64,000 nucleotides of DNA from assembly GCF_002008345.1 (NCBI RefSeq), contig NZ_MRAE01000006.1, positions 56,602 to 120,601 of the forward strand, given 5' to 3'. This stretch comes from Clostridium tepidum (GTDB lineage: Bacteria; Bacillota; Clostridia; Clostridiales; Clostridiaceae). This document shows, piece by piece, positions 41,111 to 52,055 of the stretch. Positions within the stretch are counted from its first letter, which is position 1; every line of letters begins with the position of its first letter. The notes under the pieces were generated by a model. The model made no database searches. It was given only the letters and a program-made list of their open reading frames with translations, and had not been told where the DNA came from. Position numbers and translations under genes: made by a program.

Positions 41111-41330
41111 ATCTATACCTCTATGTTATTTTAATTTTTAATATTTATTTAATGTTTAAGTAAAAAACATTATTATTTATTTGTATTATAGAAAAATTAT
41201 AGAACATTATATTTAATATATTTTTTTAATCAATAAAATTAATTTATATGTTTTATCTAAGAAAATTTAATTCCAATTTATAATTTAAAACTATTAGATT
41301 ATAATTATAATTTATTATAATTATAAAAGT

Positions 41331-41353
41331 GGATACATTACTTTAATGTATCC
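41331..41353 (-). terminator. Terminator after rbgA
   Basis: Ten-base-pair stem GGATACATTA with TAATGTATCC, three-base loop, followed by ACTTTTATAATT. AT-rich palindromes continue below it. Confidence 0.7.
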
Positions 41354-41376
41354 TTCTAATTTATATAATATTGTTG

Positions 41377-42246
41377 CTATTTATTAGTATTTTCCATAAT
41401 ATCTTCTGGAGCTTCTAAAGAAATAGGTCCTAATTTTCCCCCTCTAAATTCATCTAATAAAATTACAGATATTCTATTATAATCTATTTCTCCTTTTGAA
41501 ATTAATGCTCCTCTTTTCCTACCTATATTATCTAAATTATCTAAAGGATTTTCCTCTAATGATTCTAATTTATATCTTTTCATTAATCTTTCTGGATATT
41601 TATCTTGAATTCTCTCTACCAATTTTAAAGCTAGAGTTTCTATATCCATAATTTCATCTTTAATAGCTCCTGTAAAAGCTAAGTTTAGCTGTACTGTTTC
41701 ACTATCTAACTTGGGCCATAAAACTCCTGGGGTATCCATTAATTCTATATCCATCTTTGTTTTTATCCATTGTTTACTCTTGGTAACTCCTGGTCTATCT
41801 CCTACTTTAGCTATAGAATTTTTAGCCATTTTATTTATGAATGATGATTTCCCTACATTAGGTATACCTACCACCATAACCCTATCTACTATTTTAACTA
41901 AACCTTTATTTTTCATTCTTTCATGTTTATCTTTCAAAAGTTCATTTAATGTAGGTTTTATTTTGTTTAACCCTTCTCCTGTTACAGAATTTACTGCTAA
42001 AACCTTTATGCTATCTTCAGATAGTGAGTTTATCCATTTTTTAGTTACTTTATCTTCTGCTAAATCTTTCTTATTTAAAAGAATTATTCGTGGTTTATTA
42101 CCACATATATCTTCTATGTCTGGATTTTTACTTGAACTTACTATTCTAGCATCTCTTATTTCTATTATAGCATCTACCATTTTTAAACTTTCTTTTATTT
42201 GTCTACGAGTTTTTGCCATATGCCCTGGAAACCAATTTATATTCAT
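41377..42246 (-). CDS. rbgA: RbgA (YlqF), 50S assembly GTPase
   Basis: Circularly permuted GTPase of 289 residues required late in 50S assembly. Motif order is G4 NKKDLA, then G1 GIPNVGKSS, then G3 DTPGVLWP. The N-terminus INWFPGHMAKTRRQI is diagnostic. GGGAGG precedes the ATG. It comes after lepB and rplS, the Bacillus order rplS-rbgA-rnhB with lepB inserted. Confidence 0.96.
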   Translation of the reverse strand: MNINWFPGHMAKTRRQIKESLKMVDAIIEIRDARIVSSSKNPDIEDICGNKPRIILLNKKDLAEDKVTKKWINSLSEDSIKVLAVNSVTGEGLNKIKPTLNELLKDKHERMKNKGLVKIVDRVMVVGIPNVGKSSFINKMAKNSIAKVGDRPGVTKSKQWIKTKMDIELMDTPGVLWPKLDSETVQLNLAFTGAIKDEIMDIETLALKLVERIQDKYPERLMKRYKLESLEENPLDNLDNIGRKRGALISKGEIDYNRISVILLDEFRGGKLGPISLEAPEDIMENTNK

Positions 42247-42521
42247 CTTTCTATATATCCTCCCTCTATCTTTATCTCATTTGTATTAGTATTAATGCCT
42301 TATTCCACTATAAAAATAATTATAGGAAAATTAGTATTCTATATTAATTTTTCTCTACATATAAATAACCCAATCTAATAAATCATAAATTTAAATTAAT
42401 TAAAAATTATCCTATGTTAACATATTTAATATATGATTTTATAAAATAAAAGATAATATATAGCTAAATAATTATTACTAACTCATACTATAAAGGCAAA
42501 ATTCATTTCAAACTAAAATTT

Positions 42522-43046
42522 TTATTTACTTTTAGAGTATAAACTACCAAACTTGTTAAAAGGATATATTCTCATTGCTGCTCTTCCTACTACTAGTTTA
42601 TAATTCACAAAACCAACATCTGGGAATCTACTGTCTCTACTATGATTTCTGTTATCTCCCATAACAAATACTGAATTTTCTGGAACTTTCACCTCATTAA
42701 AATCTTCCATATACTTTTCTAGTATATAATCTTCTTCTTTAGCTTTACCATTTACATAGACTTTATTGTCATGTATACTCACTGTATCTCCCGAAACAGC
42801 TATAACTCTTTTTATAAATTTTTCTCTAGTATCTGATGGATATTTAATTACAACTATATCTCCAGCCTTAGGTTTTCTAAAATAATAACTTACCTTTTCT
42901 ACTATAAGTCTATCCTTATTGTTTAATGTTGGATCCATAGAATGCCCTTCTACACTTACGGTTTCCATTACAAAAGTTATGATTAAAAAAGCTGCTATTA
43001 CAGCTACTATTATAGATTTTACAATTTCCATTAACTCTTTTAACAT
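42522..43046 (-). CDS. lepB: Signal peptidase I
   Basis: Membrane serine-lysine protease of 174 residues that removes signal peptides. One N-terminal TM (residues 9-28) is followed by catalytic Ser in VEGHSMDPTL near 38 and catalytic Lys in REKFIKRVIA near 80. GDNRNHSRDSR closes the fold. The ATG at 43046 follows GAGGGGTGG; an in-frame GTG three codons earlier belongs to that site. It lies between rplS and rbgA. Confidence 0.95.
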   Translation of the reverse strand: MLKELMEIVKSIIVAVIAAFLIITFVMETVSVEGHSMDPTLNNKDRLIVEKVSYYFRKPKAGDIVVIKYPSDTREKFIKRVIAVSGDTVSIHDNKVYVNGKAKEEDYILEKYMEDFNEVKVPENSVFVMGDNRNHSRDSRFPDVGFVNYKLVVGRAAMRIYPFNKFGSLYSKSK

Positions 43047-43072
43047 AAAATCCACCCCTCTTATATGAAAAA

Positions 43073-43096
43073 AAGGGACTTATGCTAAAGCCCCTT
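43073..43096 (-). terminator. rplS terminator
   Basis: Nine-base-pair stem AAGGGGCTT with AAGTCCCTT (one G-U) and six-base loop, followed by seven T residues on the minus strand. Confidence 0.88.
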
Positions 43097-43104
43097 ATGT
43101 TCCA

Positions 43105-43449
43105 TTATATTCTTTCTTTAACTTTTGCTGCTTTACCTACTCTATCTCTTAAGTAATATAATTTAGCTCTTCTTACTTTACCTTTTCTTACAACTTGGAT
43201 TTTTTCAATTAATGGTGAATTAACTGGGAAAGTTTTTTCAACTGCTACGTTGTAAGCAACTCTTCTTACTGTGAAAGTTTCTCTTACTCCACCATTTTGT
43301 CTTTTTATAACTGTTCCTTCAAATACTTGAACTCTTTCTCTAGTTCCTTCTTTGATTCTTTGGTGAACTTTTACAGTATCTCCTACATTGAATTCTGGTA
43401 AATCATTTCTTAATTGTTCAGCTTCTATAGCTTTTATAACTTCTAACAT
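43105..43449 (-). CDS. rplS: 50S ribosomal protein L19
   Basis: Large-subunit protein at the subunit interface, 114 residues. [26 protein letters not shown] and [11 protein letters not shown] are family hallmarks. Ribosome site AAAGGAGGG. It has its own promoter and a leader resembling the Firmicutes L19 leader. Confidence 0.98.
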   Translation of the reverse strand: MLEVIKAIEAEQLRNDLPEFNVGDTVKVHQRIKEGTRERVQVFEGTVIKRQNGGVRETFTVRRVAYNVAVEKTFPVNSPLIEKIQVVRKGKVRRAKLYYLRDRVGKAAKVKERI

Positions 43450-43538
43450 TGTGCATTCCCTCCTTTAATTTTTTGACGTTCTTGCCTAAATTAATATAAC
43501 TCAATATGTATAAGCAGAGGACCGCCCGTACTAGCACA
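43450..43538 (-). ncRNA. L19 leader (rplS 5' regulatory RNA)
   Basis: The leader between the rplS promoter and gene contains ACGGGCGGTCCTCTGCTT and later GGCAAGAACG, which resemble the conserved blocks I recall for the Rfam L19_leader of low-GC Gram-positives. It is unusually GC-rich for this window. A covariance search would settle it. Confidence 0.6.
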
Positions 43539-43544
43539 AAATTT

Positions 43545-43573
43545 ATTTTACCACAGTAAAAATCTTTATTCAA
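43545..43573 (-). promoter_or_regulatory. Sigma-A promoter of rplS
   Basis: TTGAAT at 43568-43573 and TAAAAT at 43545-43550, 17 bases apart, with TGG immediately before the -10. Confidence 0.78.
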
Positions 43574-43604
43574 TATTTTTTGTAATTAAAAAAAATTTTT
43601 CCTA

Positions 43605-44324
43605 TTATTTTTTATTAAAATCTTTTAATAGTTTTTTATCTTCTTCTGTCAATTTATATCTATTAAACAAATCTGGTCTTACTTTATTAGTAATCATAAG
43701 GGATTTAACTTTTCGCCATTTTTTTATATTTTCATGATGACCGGATAAAAGAACATCTGGTACAGATTTTCCTTCGTATACAGCTGGTCTTGTATATTGA
43801 GGATATTCTAAGAGTCCATTGTAAAAAGATTCATCCTCATAGCTCTCACTACTTCCTAATACCCCGTCCACTAATCTACATATGGAATCTACTATAGGAA
43901 TACAAGCCATTTCTCCTCCTGTTAAAACAAAATCTCCTAAAGATATTTCCATATCTATATATCCATAAGCCCGTTCATCTATCCCTTCATAATGTCCACA
44001 TAAAAATATTAATTCTTCCTCTTTAGCTAATTCTTTAGCTAAGCTTTGATTAAAAGTTTTTCCTTTAGGTCCTAAAAATATAACCTTACCTTTATTTTCT
44101 TTTTTAACAGCTCTTATAGAATCAACTATAGGCTGTACTGACATTACCATGCCAGCTCCTCCTCCATAAGGATAATCATCTACTTTTTTATGCTTATTCA
44201 TAGTATAATTTCTTATATTTACAGTATTTATTTTTAAAATTTTATTTTCTATAGCCCTACCTATTATACTATGATTAAATATGGAAAACATTTCTGGAAA
44301 TAGTGTCAATATATCTATTCGCAT
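43605..44324 (-). CDS. trmD: tRNA (guanine-37-N1)-methyltransferase
   Basis: SPOUT-class methyltransferase that protects the reading frame by m1G37; 239 residues from ATG 44324. [38 protein letters not shown] and [13 protein letters not shown] (the trefoil knot SAM site) are present. The GGAG eight bases upstream lies in the end of rimM, which trmD overlaps; an ATG six bases earlier is less well placed. The C-terminal helix is complete. Confidence 0.97.
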   Translation of the reverse strand: MRIDILTLFPEMFSIFNHSIIGRAIENKILKINTVNIRNYTMNKHKKVDDYPYGGGAGMVMSVQPIVDSIRAVKKENKGKVIFLGPKGKTFNQSLAKELAKEEELIFLCGHYEGIDERAYGYIDMEISLGDFVLTGGEMACIPIVDSICRLVDGVLGSSESYEDESFYNGLLEYPQYTRPAVYEGKSVPDVLLSGHHENIKKWRKVKSLMITNKVRPDLFNRYKLTEEDKKLLKDFNKK

Positions 44325-44809
44325 TGCCATATCTCCAATGGTTTTATAGTTACAGTTTTATTTTTTATATCTATATTTGTAACTATATCCTTTATAGCTG
44401 GCACTAGTATTTCAACCTCTCCCTTTACCTCATATACATCATTACTGCCAGTTTTTATCACATCTGATATTTGTCCTATTTCTTCACCATTTTCATCTAC
44501 AACTTTACATTCCATTAAATCTGCTATAAAATAGCTTCCCTTTGGAAGTGTTACAGAATTTTCTCTTTTTATTTCTAAAAGTTTTCTCCTGTATTTATTA
44601 GCTTCTTCTATAGAATCTATCCCCTCTATTTTTAAAATTACATTATTAGGTTGAAATTTACAAGATAATATTTTTCTTGCTTCTCCATCTAAAAATACTT
44701 CTTTTAATTTTTTAAATCTTTTCATATCATCAGTTAAAGGATATACTTTTACTTCTCCTTTTATACCATGAGTATTTATTATCTCTCCTACAGCTAGAAA
44801 CTCTTTCAT
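44315..44809 (-). CDS. rimM: Ribosome maturation factor RimM
   Basis: 30S head assembly factor of 164 residues. [18 protein letters not shown] at 8-25 and the C-terminal PRC-barrel with [18 protein letters not shown] are diagnostic. It overlaps trmD, the usual coupling, and has GGAGAGAAGG ahead of the ATG. Confidence 0.95.
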   Translation of the reverse strand: MKEFLAVGEIINTHGIKGEVKVYPLTDDMKRFKKLKEVFLDGEARKILSCKFQPNNVILKIEGIDSIEEANKYRRKLLEIKRENSVTLPKGSYFIADLMECKVVDENGEEIGQISDVIKTGSNDVYEVKGEVEILVPAIKDIVTNIDIKNKTVTIKPLEIWQCE

Positions 44810-44897
44810 ATACCTTCTCTCCTCTAACCATTATATTATAATCATTCCCATTTTTCTTTTATAAATTCAAAATAATTAAAATATGCTATATATCAAA

Positions 44898-44921
44898 AAG
44901 AGTTAGGCACACCTAACTCTT
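44898..44921 (-). terminator. Terminator after khpA
   Basis: Ten-base-pair stem AAGAGTTAGG with CCTAACTCTT and TGTG loop, followed by a T-run on the minus strand. It separates the ffh-rpsP-khpA unit from rimM-trmD. Confidence 0.88.
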
Positions 44922-45149
44922 CTAAATTATTTCAACAACAACTCTTTTGTTCTCTTTTATAGCTGCTGCCTTGACAACAGTTCTAATAGCTTTTGCTATT
45001 CTTCCCTGTTTCCCTATTACTTTTCCCATATCTTCAGGTGCAACTTTTAGTTCAAGGATTACGGATTGCTCTCCTAAAATTTCATTCACTTGAACTTGAT
45101 CTGGGCTATCAACTAATGCTTTCGCTATAGTCTCAACTAAAGCCTTCAT
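44922..45149 (-). CDS. khpA: KH-domain RNA-binding protein KhpA (YlqC)
   Basis: 75-residue single KH domain. [18 protein letters not shown] contains the GxxG RNA-binding loop. KhpA proteins pair with KhpB/Jag in Gram-positives. It lies between rpsP and rimM as in Bacillus. GGGGGTG precedes the ATG. Confidence 0.93.
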   Translation of the reverse strand: MKALVETIAKALVDSPDQVQVNEILGEQSVILELKVAPEDMGKVIGKQGRIAKAIRTVVKAAAIKENKRVVVEII

Positions 45150-45169
45150 TTGAATACACCCCCAGTTAA

Positions 45170-45418
45170 CTATTTAACAGAAATACCTGCTTTTTCAATT
45201 AATTTTTTAACTGTATCAGTTGGTTGTGCACCATTTTTTATCCATGTTTGAACTTTTTCTTCATCTAATTTTATAGTTGAAGGTTCAGTTAATGGATTAT
45301 AGTATCCTATTTCTTCTACAAATCTACCATCTCTTGGTGATCTAGAATCAGCAATAACTACTCTGTAAAATGGAGCTTTCTTAGAACCCATTCTTCTTAA
45401 TCTCATTTTTACTGCCAT
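45170..45418 (-). CDS. rpsP: 30S ribosomal protein S16
   Basis: Small-subunit protein S16; 82 residues from the ATG at 45418 ([19 protein letters not shown]). An in-frame GTG three codons earlier is inside the AAAGGAGGTG ribosome site. [19 protein letters not shown] is intact. It follows ffh by 30 bases. Confidence 0.97.
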   Translation of the reverse strand: MAVKMRLRRMGSKKAPFYRVVIADSRSPRDGRFVEEIGYYNPLTEPSTIKLDEEKVQTWIKNGAQPTDTVKKLIEKAGISVK

Positions 45419-45447
45419 GTTTTTCACCTCCTTTAAAATATATTTAT

Positions 45448-46797
45448 TTAAAATGGTAATTTACCAAATAAACCTTTTTTAAATCCTTTTTCCATGCCTT
45501 TCATTTGCTTCATCATTTTTTTAGAAGCCTGAAAATCTTTAAGAAGCTTATTTACATTCTGAACATTTGTTCCTGACCCTTTTGCTATTCTCCTTTTTCT
45601 AGAAGGTGAAGAAGATATTAATGAAGGATTTCTTCTCTCTTCTATAGTCATTGAATTAATTATAGCTTCTGTTTTTTTCATTTCTTTTTCACTGGAACTT
45701 AAATCTATATTTTTTAATTCCTTAGAATTTATTCCTGGTATCATTTCTAATAACTTACTAATAGGACCTAATTTTTTCATTTGCTGCATAGATTCTAAGA
45801 AATCTTCGAAGTTAAATTCTTGATTTAACATTCTTTCTCCAATTTCTTTAGCTTTCTTTTCATCTATAGATTGTTGCGCTTTTTCAATTAAAGAAAGCAC
45901 ATCTCCCATACCAAGTATTCTTGAAGCCATTCTATCTGGATGGAATACTTCTAAATCATTCATTTTTTCACCTAAACCTACAAATTTTATAGGTTTGCCT
46001 GTCATGGATTTAATAGAAAGTGCAGCTCCTCCTCTTGTATCTCCATCTAATTTTGTAAGTATTACACCACTTATATCTAGTTTATCATTAAAATTGTTAG
46101 CTACATTTACAGCATCTTGACCGGTCATAGCATCTACTACCAATAATATTTCATTTGGGTTTACTTCTTCTTTTATGTTATGAAGCTCATTCATAAGCTC
46201 TTCATCTATATGAAGTCGTCCTGCTGTATCTATTATAACTACATTGTTTTTATTATTTTTAGCATGTTCTATAGCAGCCTTAGATATATCCACAGGGTTT
46301 AACTTATCCCCCATAGTAAATACTGGGATATCAATTTGTTTGCCAACTACTTGAAGTTGTTTTATAGCTGCTGGTCTATATACATCACAAGCTACAAGCA
46401 AAGGTCTTTTATTTCTCTTTCTAAGATGAAGAGCAAGTTTTCCCGCCATAGTAGTTTTTCCTGCCCCTTGAAGACCTACAAGCATTATAACTGTTAGTCC
46501 TGAAGTGGAAGAATTTAAAGTACTTTCTGTACTTCCCATAAGCTCTGTTAACTCTTCATTTACTATTTTTATAACCTGTTGACCAGGCGTTAAACTTTCA
46601 AGCACTTCATTACCCATACATTTTTCAGTAACATTCTTTATAAAGTTTTTAACAACTTTATAATTAACATCTGCTTCTAATAGTGCAAGTTTAACTTCCC
46701 TCATGGCTTCTTTTATATCTTTTTCTGAAAGCTTACCTTTACCTCTAAGCTTTTTTAAAGCATCCTGAAGTTTAGAAGCTAATCCATCAAATGCCAT
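45448..46797 (-). CDS. ffh: Signal recognition particle GTPase Ffh (SRP54)
   Basis: SRP protein of 449 residues that targets nascent membrane proteins. N domain 1-90; G domain with GLQGAGKTT near 108-116, DTAGR near 190 and TKLDGD near 248; methionine-rich M domain from about 300 ([18 protein letters not shown]). The C-terminus GKLPF is complete. It follows ylxM, its usual partner gene. Confidence 0.97.
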   Translation of the reverse strand: MAFDGLASKLQDALKKLRGKGKLSEKDIKEAMREVKLALLEADVNYKVVKNFIKNVTEKCMGNEVLESLTPGQQVIKIVNEELTELMGSTESTLNSSTSGLTVIMLVGLQGAGKTTMAGKLALHLRKRNKRPLLVACDVYRPAAIKQLQVVGKQIDIPVFTMGDKLNPVDISKAAIEHAKNNKNNVVIIDTAGRLHIDEELMNELHNIKEEVNPNEILLVVDAMTGQDAVNVANNFNDKLDISGVILTKLDGDTRGGAALSIKSMTGKPIKFVGLGEKMNDLEVFHPDRMASRILGMGDVLSLIEKAQQSIDEKKAKEIGERMLNQEFNFEDFLESMQQMKKLGPISKLLEMIPGINSKELKNIDLSSSEKEMKKTEAIINSMTIEERRNPSLISSSPSRKRRIAKGSGTNVQNVNKLLKDFQASKKMMKQMKGMEKGFKKGLFGKLPF

Positions 46798-46809
46798 TAT
46801 AATCCACTC

Positions 46810-47148
<339 letters not shown>

Positions 47149-47284
47149 TCACAGACTTCAATCTAACTCCCTTTAATATTTTTTTATTTTCTTTAAAGCC
47201 TTTTAGTTTTATTAAATTATTTTATATTATGCTTTAAAAGGTTTCTTAATTTTATTAAGTTGTTTTATCTTTCTAACGGAATAT

Positions 47285-47313
47285 ATAATATCAAAGTATT
47301 AAAGAGCTGTCAA
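47285..47313 (-). promoter_or_regulatory. Sigma-A promoter of ylxM-ffh-rpsP-khpA
   Basis: TTGACA (consensus) at 47308-47313, 17 bases, TATTAT at 47285-47290, with a TGA extended -10. The -35 lies within the 3' arm of the ftsY terminator hairpin. Confidence 0.83.
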
Positions 47314-47334
47314 GTATTTTTACTTAACAGCTCT
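47303..47334 (-). terminator. ftsY terminator
   Basis: 14-bp stem (AGAGCTGTTAAGTA paired with TACTTGACAGCTCT, one G-U) around AAAA. The T-run after it is interrupted (TTTAATAC). It shares its 3' arm with the following promoter. Confidence 0.82.
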
Positions 47335-47395
47335 AATTTTTTTATATTTATTAAATAGTTTTATATTATTAATAAAATATACAATATAAAATTAT

Positions 47396-48307
47396 TTAAA
47401 ATAAAGCTTCTACAAATTCTTCAGGATTAAATTCTTGTAGATCTTCTATACCTTCTCCAACACCTATAAGTTTTACAGGTATATCTAATTGATCTTTTAT
47501 AGATATTACTACTCCACCTTTTGCGGTACCATCTAATTTAGTAAGTATTATACCATCTATAGGACATGCTGCCATAAATTCTTTTGCTTGTATAACAGCA
47601 TTTTGACCTGTAGTAGCATCCAAAACTAATAATATTTCTTTAGAAGCCTCACTATATTCTCTTTCTAAAATTTTATTTATTTTTGAAAGTTCATTCATTA
47701 AATTCTTTTTATTGTGTAATCTTCCTGCAGTATCACATACTAATACATCTGCTTTTCTTGATTTAGCTGCTTGAACTGCATCAAAAACTACCGCTCCTGG
47801 ATCTGATCCTTCTTGGTGTTTTATTATATCTACTTTAGATCTATTACTCCATACTTCTAATTGATCTATAGCCGCTGCTCTAAAAGTATCTGCCGCAGCC
47901 ATTATAACTTTATAACCTTGGCTTTTTAATTTTGCTGAAACTTTTCCTATGGAAGTAGTTTTTCCTACACCATTAACTCCAATTATAAGCATAACCTTTG
48001 GAGTAACATCTGGTGTTATAGTTCCTTTTTCTTTCCCCAATATTTCTAATATAACTCTTTTAAGACAAGGTTTTATTTCTGCTGGATCCTTTATTTTTTC
48101 TTCTTTTACTTTTTCCCTTAATCTATCTATAATTTTTATAGAAGTGTCTACTCCTATATCTGCAGTAACAAGTATTTCTTCTAACTCTTCATATAAATCT
48201 TCATCTATAGTTACAGCTAAATTTAATACATTACTTATTTTATCTGTAAAACCATCCTTAGTTTTTGTTAATCCTTCTTTTAATTTATCAAAAAATTTTC
48301 CAAACAT
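47396..48307 (-). CDS. ftsY: SRP receptor FtsY
   Basis: SRP receptor GTPase of 303 residues that receives Ffh at the membrane. N domain at 1-85; G domain with GVNGVGKTTS near 110-119, ADTFRAAAIDQL near 139-150, DTAGR near 192 and TKLDGTAKGG near 255. The short N-terminus (no acidic A domain) is normal in Firmicutes. AAAAGGGGAG precedes the ATG. It follows smc. Confidence 0.97.
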   Translation of the reverse strand: MFGKFFDKLKEGLTKTKDGFTDKISNVLNLAVTIDEDLYEELEEILVTADIGVDTSIKIIDRLREKVKEEKIKDPAEIKPCLKRVILEILGKEKGTITPDVTPKVMLIIGVNGVGKTTSIGKVSAKLKSQGYKVIMAAADTFRAAAIDQLEVWSNRSKVDIIKHQEGSDPGAVVFDAVQAAKSRKADVLVCDTAGRLHNKKNLMNELSKINKILEREYSEASKEILLVLDATTGQNAVIQAKEFMAACPIDGIILTKLDGTAKGGVVISIKDQLDIPVKLIGVGEGIEDLQEFNPEEFVEALF

Positions 48308-48461
48308 AGTATCTCCCCTTTTATATATCTATTATTTTATAACTCCCTATAATAATTTATTTTAAAAATATAAATATTTTATTAAGGGCATCTTTTCTCA
48401 ACAACTATTTCCTAATTCTTATTTGGAGTAAAAAATACATCTAGATTAAAAAAACTTCTTT

Positions 48462-51400
48462 TTATAAAGTAGCCGCAACTTGATCTTTTGAAGTTAAATC
48501 TACAGATATAATTTTTGATACACCTTTTTCTTCCATTGTAACTCCATATAATGCATCGCAAGCTTCCATAGTTCCTTTTCTATGAGTTATAACTATAAAC
48601 TGACTATTTTCTGAAAATTCCTTTAAAAAATCTGCATATCTAGATACATTAGCATCATCTAATGCAGCTTCAATTTCGTCCAATATGCAAAAAGGTGTAG
48701 GTTTCATTTTCAAAATAGCAAATAACAATGCTATAGCAGATAGTCCCTTCTCTCCACCAGACATAAGATTTATATTTTGAAGCTTTTTACCTGGTGGTTG
48801 AACATTTATTTCTATATTAGCTGTAAGTTCATCTCCATTGGATAGTATTAAATCCGCACTACCACCTTTAAATAACTCTCTAAAAGTTTCATTAAAGTTC
48901 TTTCTCAATTTATTAAAATTCTCACTAAATACAGTTCTCATTTTATTTGTCATTTCTTCAATAACACTTAAAAGTTCTTCTTTCGACTTTACTAAATCTT
49001 CCTTTTGATTATTCATAAATGTTATCTTTTCACTTAATTCTTTATATTCCTCTATAGCTCCTACATTTACTGTACCTAAATTAGCTATTTGCATTTTTAA
49101 ATTCTGTACATGTTCTTTATATTTTATAACATTTATATCTTCATTTTTATAATTAAGTGCTTCTGCATAAGTTAAAGAAAACTCCTCATTTAACTTATTA
49201 TACAAGTTATCTCTCTCTGTTATGTATCTTGTTTTTTGAATATCCTGTCTGTGAATTTCATCTTCTTTTTTACTTAAAACTAATACTAAATTTTCTTCTT
49301 TATTTTTATTTTTTTCTAATTCTTCCTTTAGCTTTATTCTTTCTATTTCATACTTTTTAAATTTATCTTCTAAACTTTCTAAATAAGTTTTTATATCTTT
49401 TATATTTTCTTCATTTTCTTTTACATTATTTTCAAACTTTTCTATATCTATTTTATTATTATAATTACTCTTATTTATATTTTTATTTTCATTATTTAAA
49501 TTCGCAATATTAGTATCTACAGCATATAATTCTTTTTTTACACTAATTAAAATTTCATCTAATTTAGCCTTTTCTATTTTACAATCTATTAATTTATCTT
49601 TTATGTCTTTTATATTTTTTTCTTCATTTTGAAGAAACTCTTCACATTCTCTTATAGAATTATGATTTAAATCTTTTTTTAATTGAAGATCTTCTAATTG
49701 TTTTTGCAATATATTTATATTCTCCTCAATCTCTTTTATTTTATCTTTTGTTAATATAATTTCTTCTCTAGAGATGTTTAAAGAACTTTTAAGCCTTTCT
49801 GTATCTTCTTTTATTGCATTTAATTTACCAGTAAATTTAGTTATTTCTATATTATTATAGTAAACTTCATCCTTTATATTTAAATTTTCCTCATCTAAGG
49901 TTTTTATTAAATTTTTAGTTTCTAATATACTACTCATAACTTCTTCTATAGTATTTTTTGTTTCTATTAATTCTTTTTTAGTTTCTTCTATCTCTCTTTT
50001 TCTGCTTATTATACTACTTCCGGTTCTATGTTTTGCGCTACCACCTGTTAATGATCCACCTGGATTTATAACCTCTCCTTCTAACGTTACTATTTTAAAA
50101 GAATAATTTAATTTCTTGGCAATTTTAAGGGCACTATCCATATCCTTTGCTACTAGTGTTCTGCCTAATACATAATCTATTATATTAGAAAATTTAGTAT
50201 CATAATCTATAAGCTCACTAGCTATTCCTAAAAATCCATCTTCTTTTGTAATATTATTTATTTTAGCTTTTCTTCCCTGTATTGTAGTTAAAGGTAAAAA
50301 AGTAGCTCTTCCTAAACTTTTTTTCTTTAAATAGTTTATTAATATCTTAGCTTTATCTTCATCTTCTGTTATAACATTAGATATAGCTCCACCTAAAGCT
50401 ATCTCCATTGCTACTTCCATTTCTTTTTTTACCTTTATTATGTCCCCTAAAACTTCACAGCCACCTTTAATATTCTCTATCTTCCCACAGTTTACATGCT
50501 CCATCAAAGTTTTTACACTTCTATTATATCCCTCATAATGTTTTTCTAAATTTGAAAGCATATTGTAATTTGCCTCTAGTCTACTATAAGCTGCATTTTT
50601 TTCTTTTAATTTTTTTTCTTTATTATTAAGAGATGTTTTTAGAGAAACTATATTTTTGCTGTTTTCTTTCAATTTATTCTCTAAGGAAGCTATATTTTCT
50701 CTTATGTAAGTTATTTCTTTTTCTATATCTTCCTTAGTTTTTATATTTATATTTATAGAACCTATATAGCTATCACAGGAACTTTTTATATTATCTAATT
50801 TATTTTTTAAATTTACTATTTCATTTTCCATTACGGATATTGCATTTCTAATATTAGAATTATTACTTAGTATTTCTATTTCTTCAGATTTTAATATTTT
50901 TAATTTTTCTTCCTTTTCTCTTAGTTCCTTATTGAAATTATTTACTTTGTCTTCTTTTTTACTTATTTCTTCTTCTAAATATTTTTCTTCTTCCTTTAAT
51001 TTACATAGCTTTTCTTCTAAGCCTTTTTTTTCTTTTAAATAATTTTTTAACTTTTCTTCATTAATGTTTAAAGTATTTTCTTTTACCTTTATATTTTCCT
51101 TTAAATTTTTTATTTTTTCTTTTAATAAAATATTTTCATTTTCTATATCCTTATTTTTATCTTTATTATAATAATATTCTTCTTTATTCTTACTATTATT
51201 TTTATCTAGATTTTCTAATTTATCATTAAACTCTGAAATTATTTGTTTATACTTTAATTTTTCATTTTTTAAACTTTCTATATTTTCACTTAAAGAAATC
51301 ATATTATTATTTATATTTTCTAAATCTTTTTCTATTTTATTTATGGAATGTATCATAATATTAACTTCTTTATGCTTTAATTCCTCTGACAAATTTAAAA

Positions 51401-52043
51401 ACTTTTTAGCTTTTTCGCTTTCAATTTTAAGTGGTTCTATTCTTTCCTCGTAAGTATTTAATATATCTTTTATTCTTATAAGGTTTTGTTCTGTGTTGGA
51501 AAGTTTTTTATCTGCCTCTTCTTTTCTCCATTTGAATTTAACTATACCTGCAGCTTCTTCTAAAAGACTTCTTCTTTCCTCTGGTTTTCCACTTAAAACT
51601 GCCTCTATTTTACCTTGTCCTATTATAGAATAGCCTTCTTTACCTATACCTGTATCCATAAATAACTCTTGTATATCTTTAAGCCTACATTGAGTATTAT
51701 TTAAATAATATTCACTCTCACCAGATCTATATAATCTTCTAGCTATAGTTACTTCTGTATATTCGATGGGTAATTCTTTATCACTGTTATCTAATACCAA
51801 TGAAACTTGACAAAGCCCTACTGGTTTTCTATATTGAGTACCTGCAAATATAACATCCTCCATTTTACTACCTCTTAAGGATTTTACACTTTGTTCTCCT
51901 AAAACCCACCTTACTGCATCAGATATATTGCTTTTTCCACTACCATTAGGACCTACTATTGCTGTGACACCTTGTTTAAATATTAATTCAGTTTTATCTG
52001 CAAAAGATTTAAAACCCCTTATTTCAATTGATTTTAAAAACAT
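48462..52043 (-). CDS. smc: Chromosome partition protein SMC
   Basis: Structural maintenance of chromosomes ATPase of 1193 residues. N-terminal head: MFLKSIEIRGFKSFADKTEL and Walker A GPNGSGKSN near 33. A long coiled coil runs from about 165 to 500 and 670 to 1020; the hinge is about 505-665, with GGSLTGGSAKHR. The C-terminal head has NLMSGGEKGLSAIALLFA and Walker B FCILDEIEAALDD. I use the ATG at 52043, which has AGGAG nine bases upstream; a TTG three codons earlier is close to that site. The upstream microprotein gene ends inside the same ribosome site. Confidence 0.97.
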   Translation of the reverse strand: MFLKSIEIRGFKSFADKTELIFKQGVTAIVGPNGSGKSNISDAVRWVLGEQSVKSLRGSKMEDVIFAGTQYRKPVGLCQVSLVLDNSDKELPIEYTEVTIARRLYRSGESEYYLNNTQCRLKDIQELFMDTGIGKEGYSIIGQGKIEAVLSGKPEERRSLLEEAAGIVKFKWRKEEADKKLSNTEQNLIRIKDILNTYEERIEPLKIESEKAKKFLNLSEELKHKEVNIMIHSINKIEKDLENINNNMISLSENIESLKNEKLKYKQIISEFNDKLENLDKNNSKNKEEYYYNKDKNKDIENENILLKEKIKNLKENIKVKENTLNINEEKLKNYLKEKKGLEEKLCKLKEEEKYLEEEISKKEDKVNNFNKELREKEEKLKILKSEEIEILSNNSNIRNAISVMENEIVNLKNKLDNIKSSCDSYIGSININIKTKEDIEKEITYIRENIASLENKLKENSKNIVSLKTSLNNKEKKLKEKNAAYSRLEANYNMLSNLEKHYEGYNRSVKTLMEHVNCGKIENIKGGCEVLGDIIKVKKEMEVAMEIALGGAISNVITEDEDKAKILINYLKKKSLGRATFLPLTTIQGRKAKINNITKEDGFLGIASELIDYDTKFSNIIDYVLGRTLVAKDMDSALKIAKKLNYSFKIVTLEGEVINPGGSLTGGSAKHRTGSSIISRKREIEETKKELIETKNTIEEVMSSILETKNLIKTLDEENLNIKDEVYYNNIEITKFTGKLNAIKEDTERLKSSLNISREEIILTKDKIKEIEENINILQKQLEDLQLKKDLNHNSIRECEEFLQNEEKNIKDIKDKLIDCKIEKAKLDEILISVKKELYAVDTNIANLNNENKNINKSNYNNKIDIEKFENNVKENEENIKDIKTYLESLEDKFKKYEIERIKLKEELEKNKNKEENLVLVLSKKEDEIHRQDIQKTRYITERDNLYNKLNEEFSLTYAEALNYKNEDINVIKYKEHVQNLKMQIANLGTVNVGAIEEYKELSEKITFMNNQKEDLVKSKEELLSVIEEMTNKMRTVFSENFNKLRKNFNETFRELFKGGSADLILSNGDELTANIEINVQPPGKKLQNINLMSGGEKGLSAIALLFAILKMKPTPFCILDEIEAALDDANVSRYADFLKEFSENSQFIVITHRKGTMEACDALYGVTMEEKGVSKIISVDLTSKDQVAATL

Positions 52044-52055
52044 GTAGTACAACTC

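Noticed and set aside
41298..41325. TTATAATTATAA palindromic repeats below the rbgA terminator, considered as an origin or attachment site
   Set aside because: Only A and T are present, with no DnaA boxes or tRNA nearby. Composition alone explains them.
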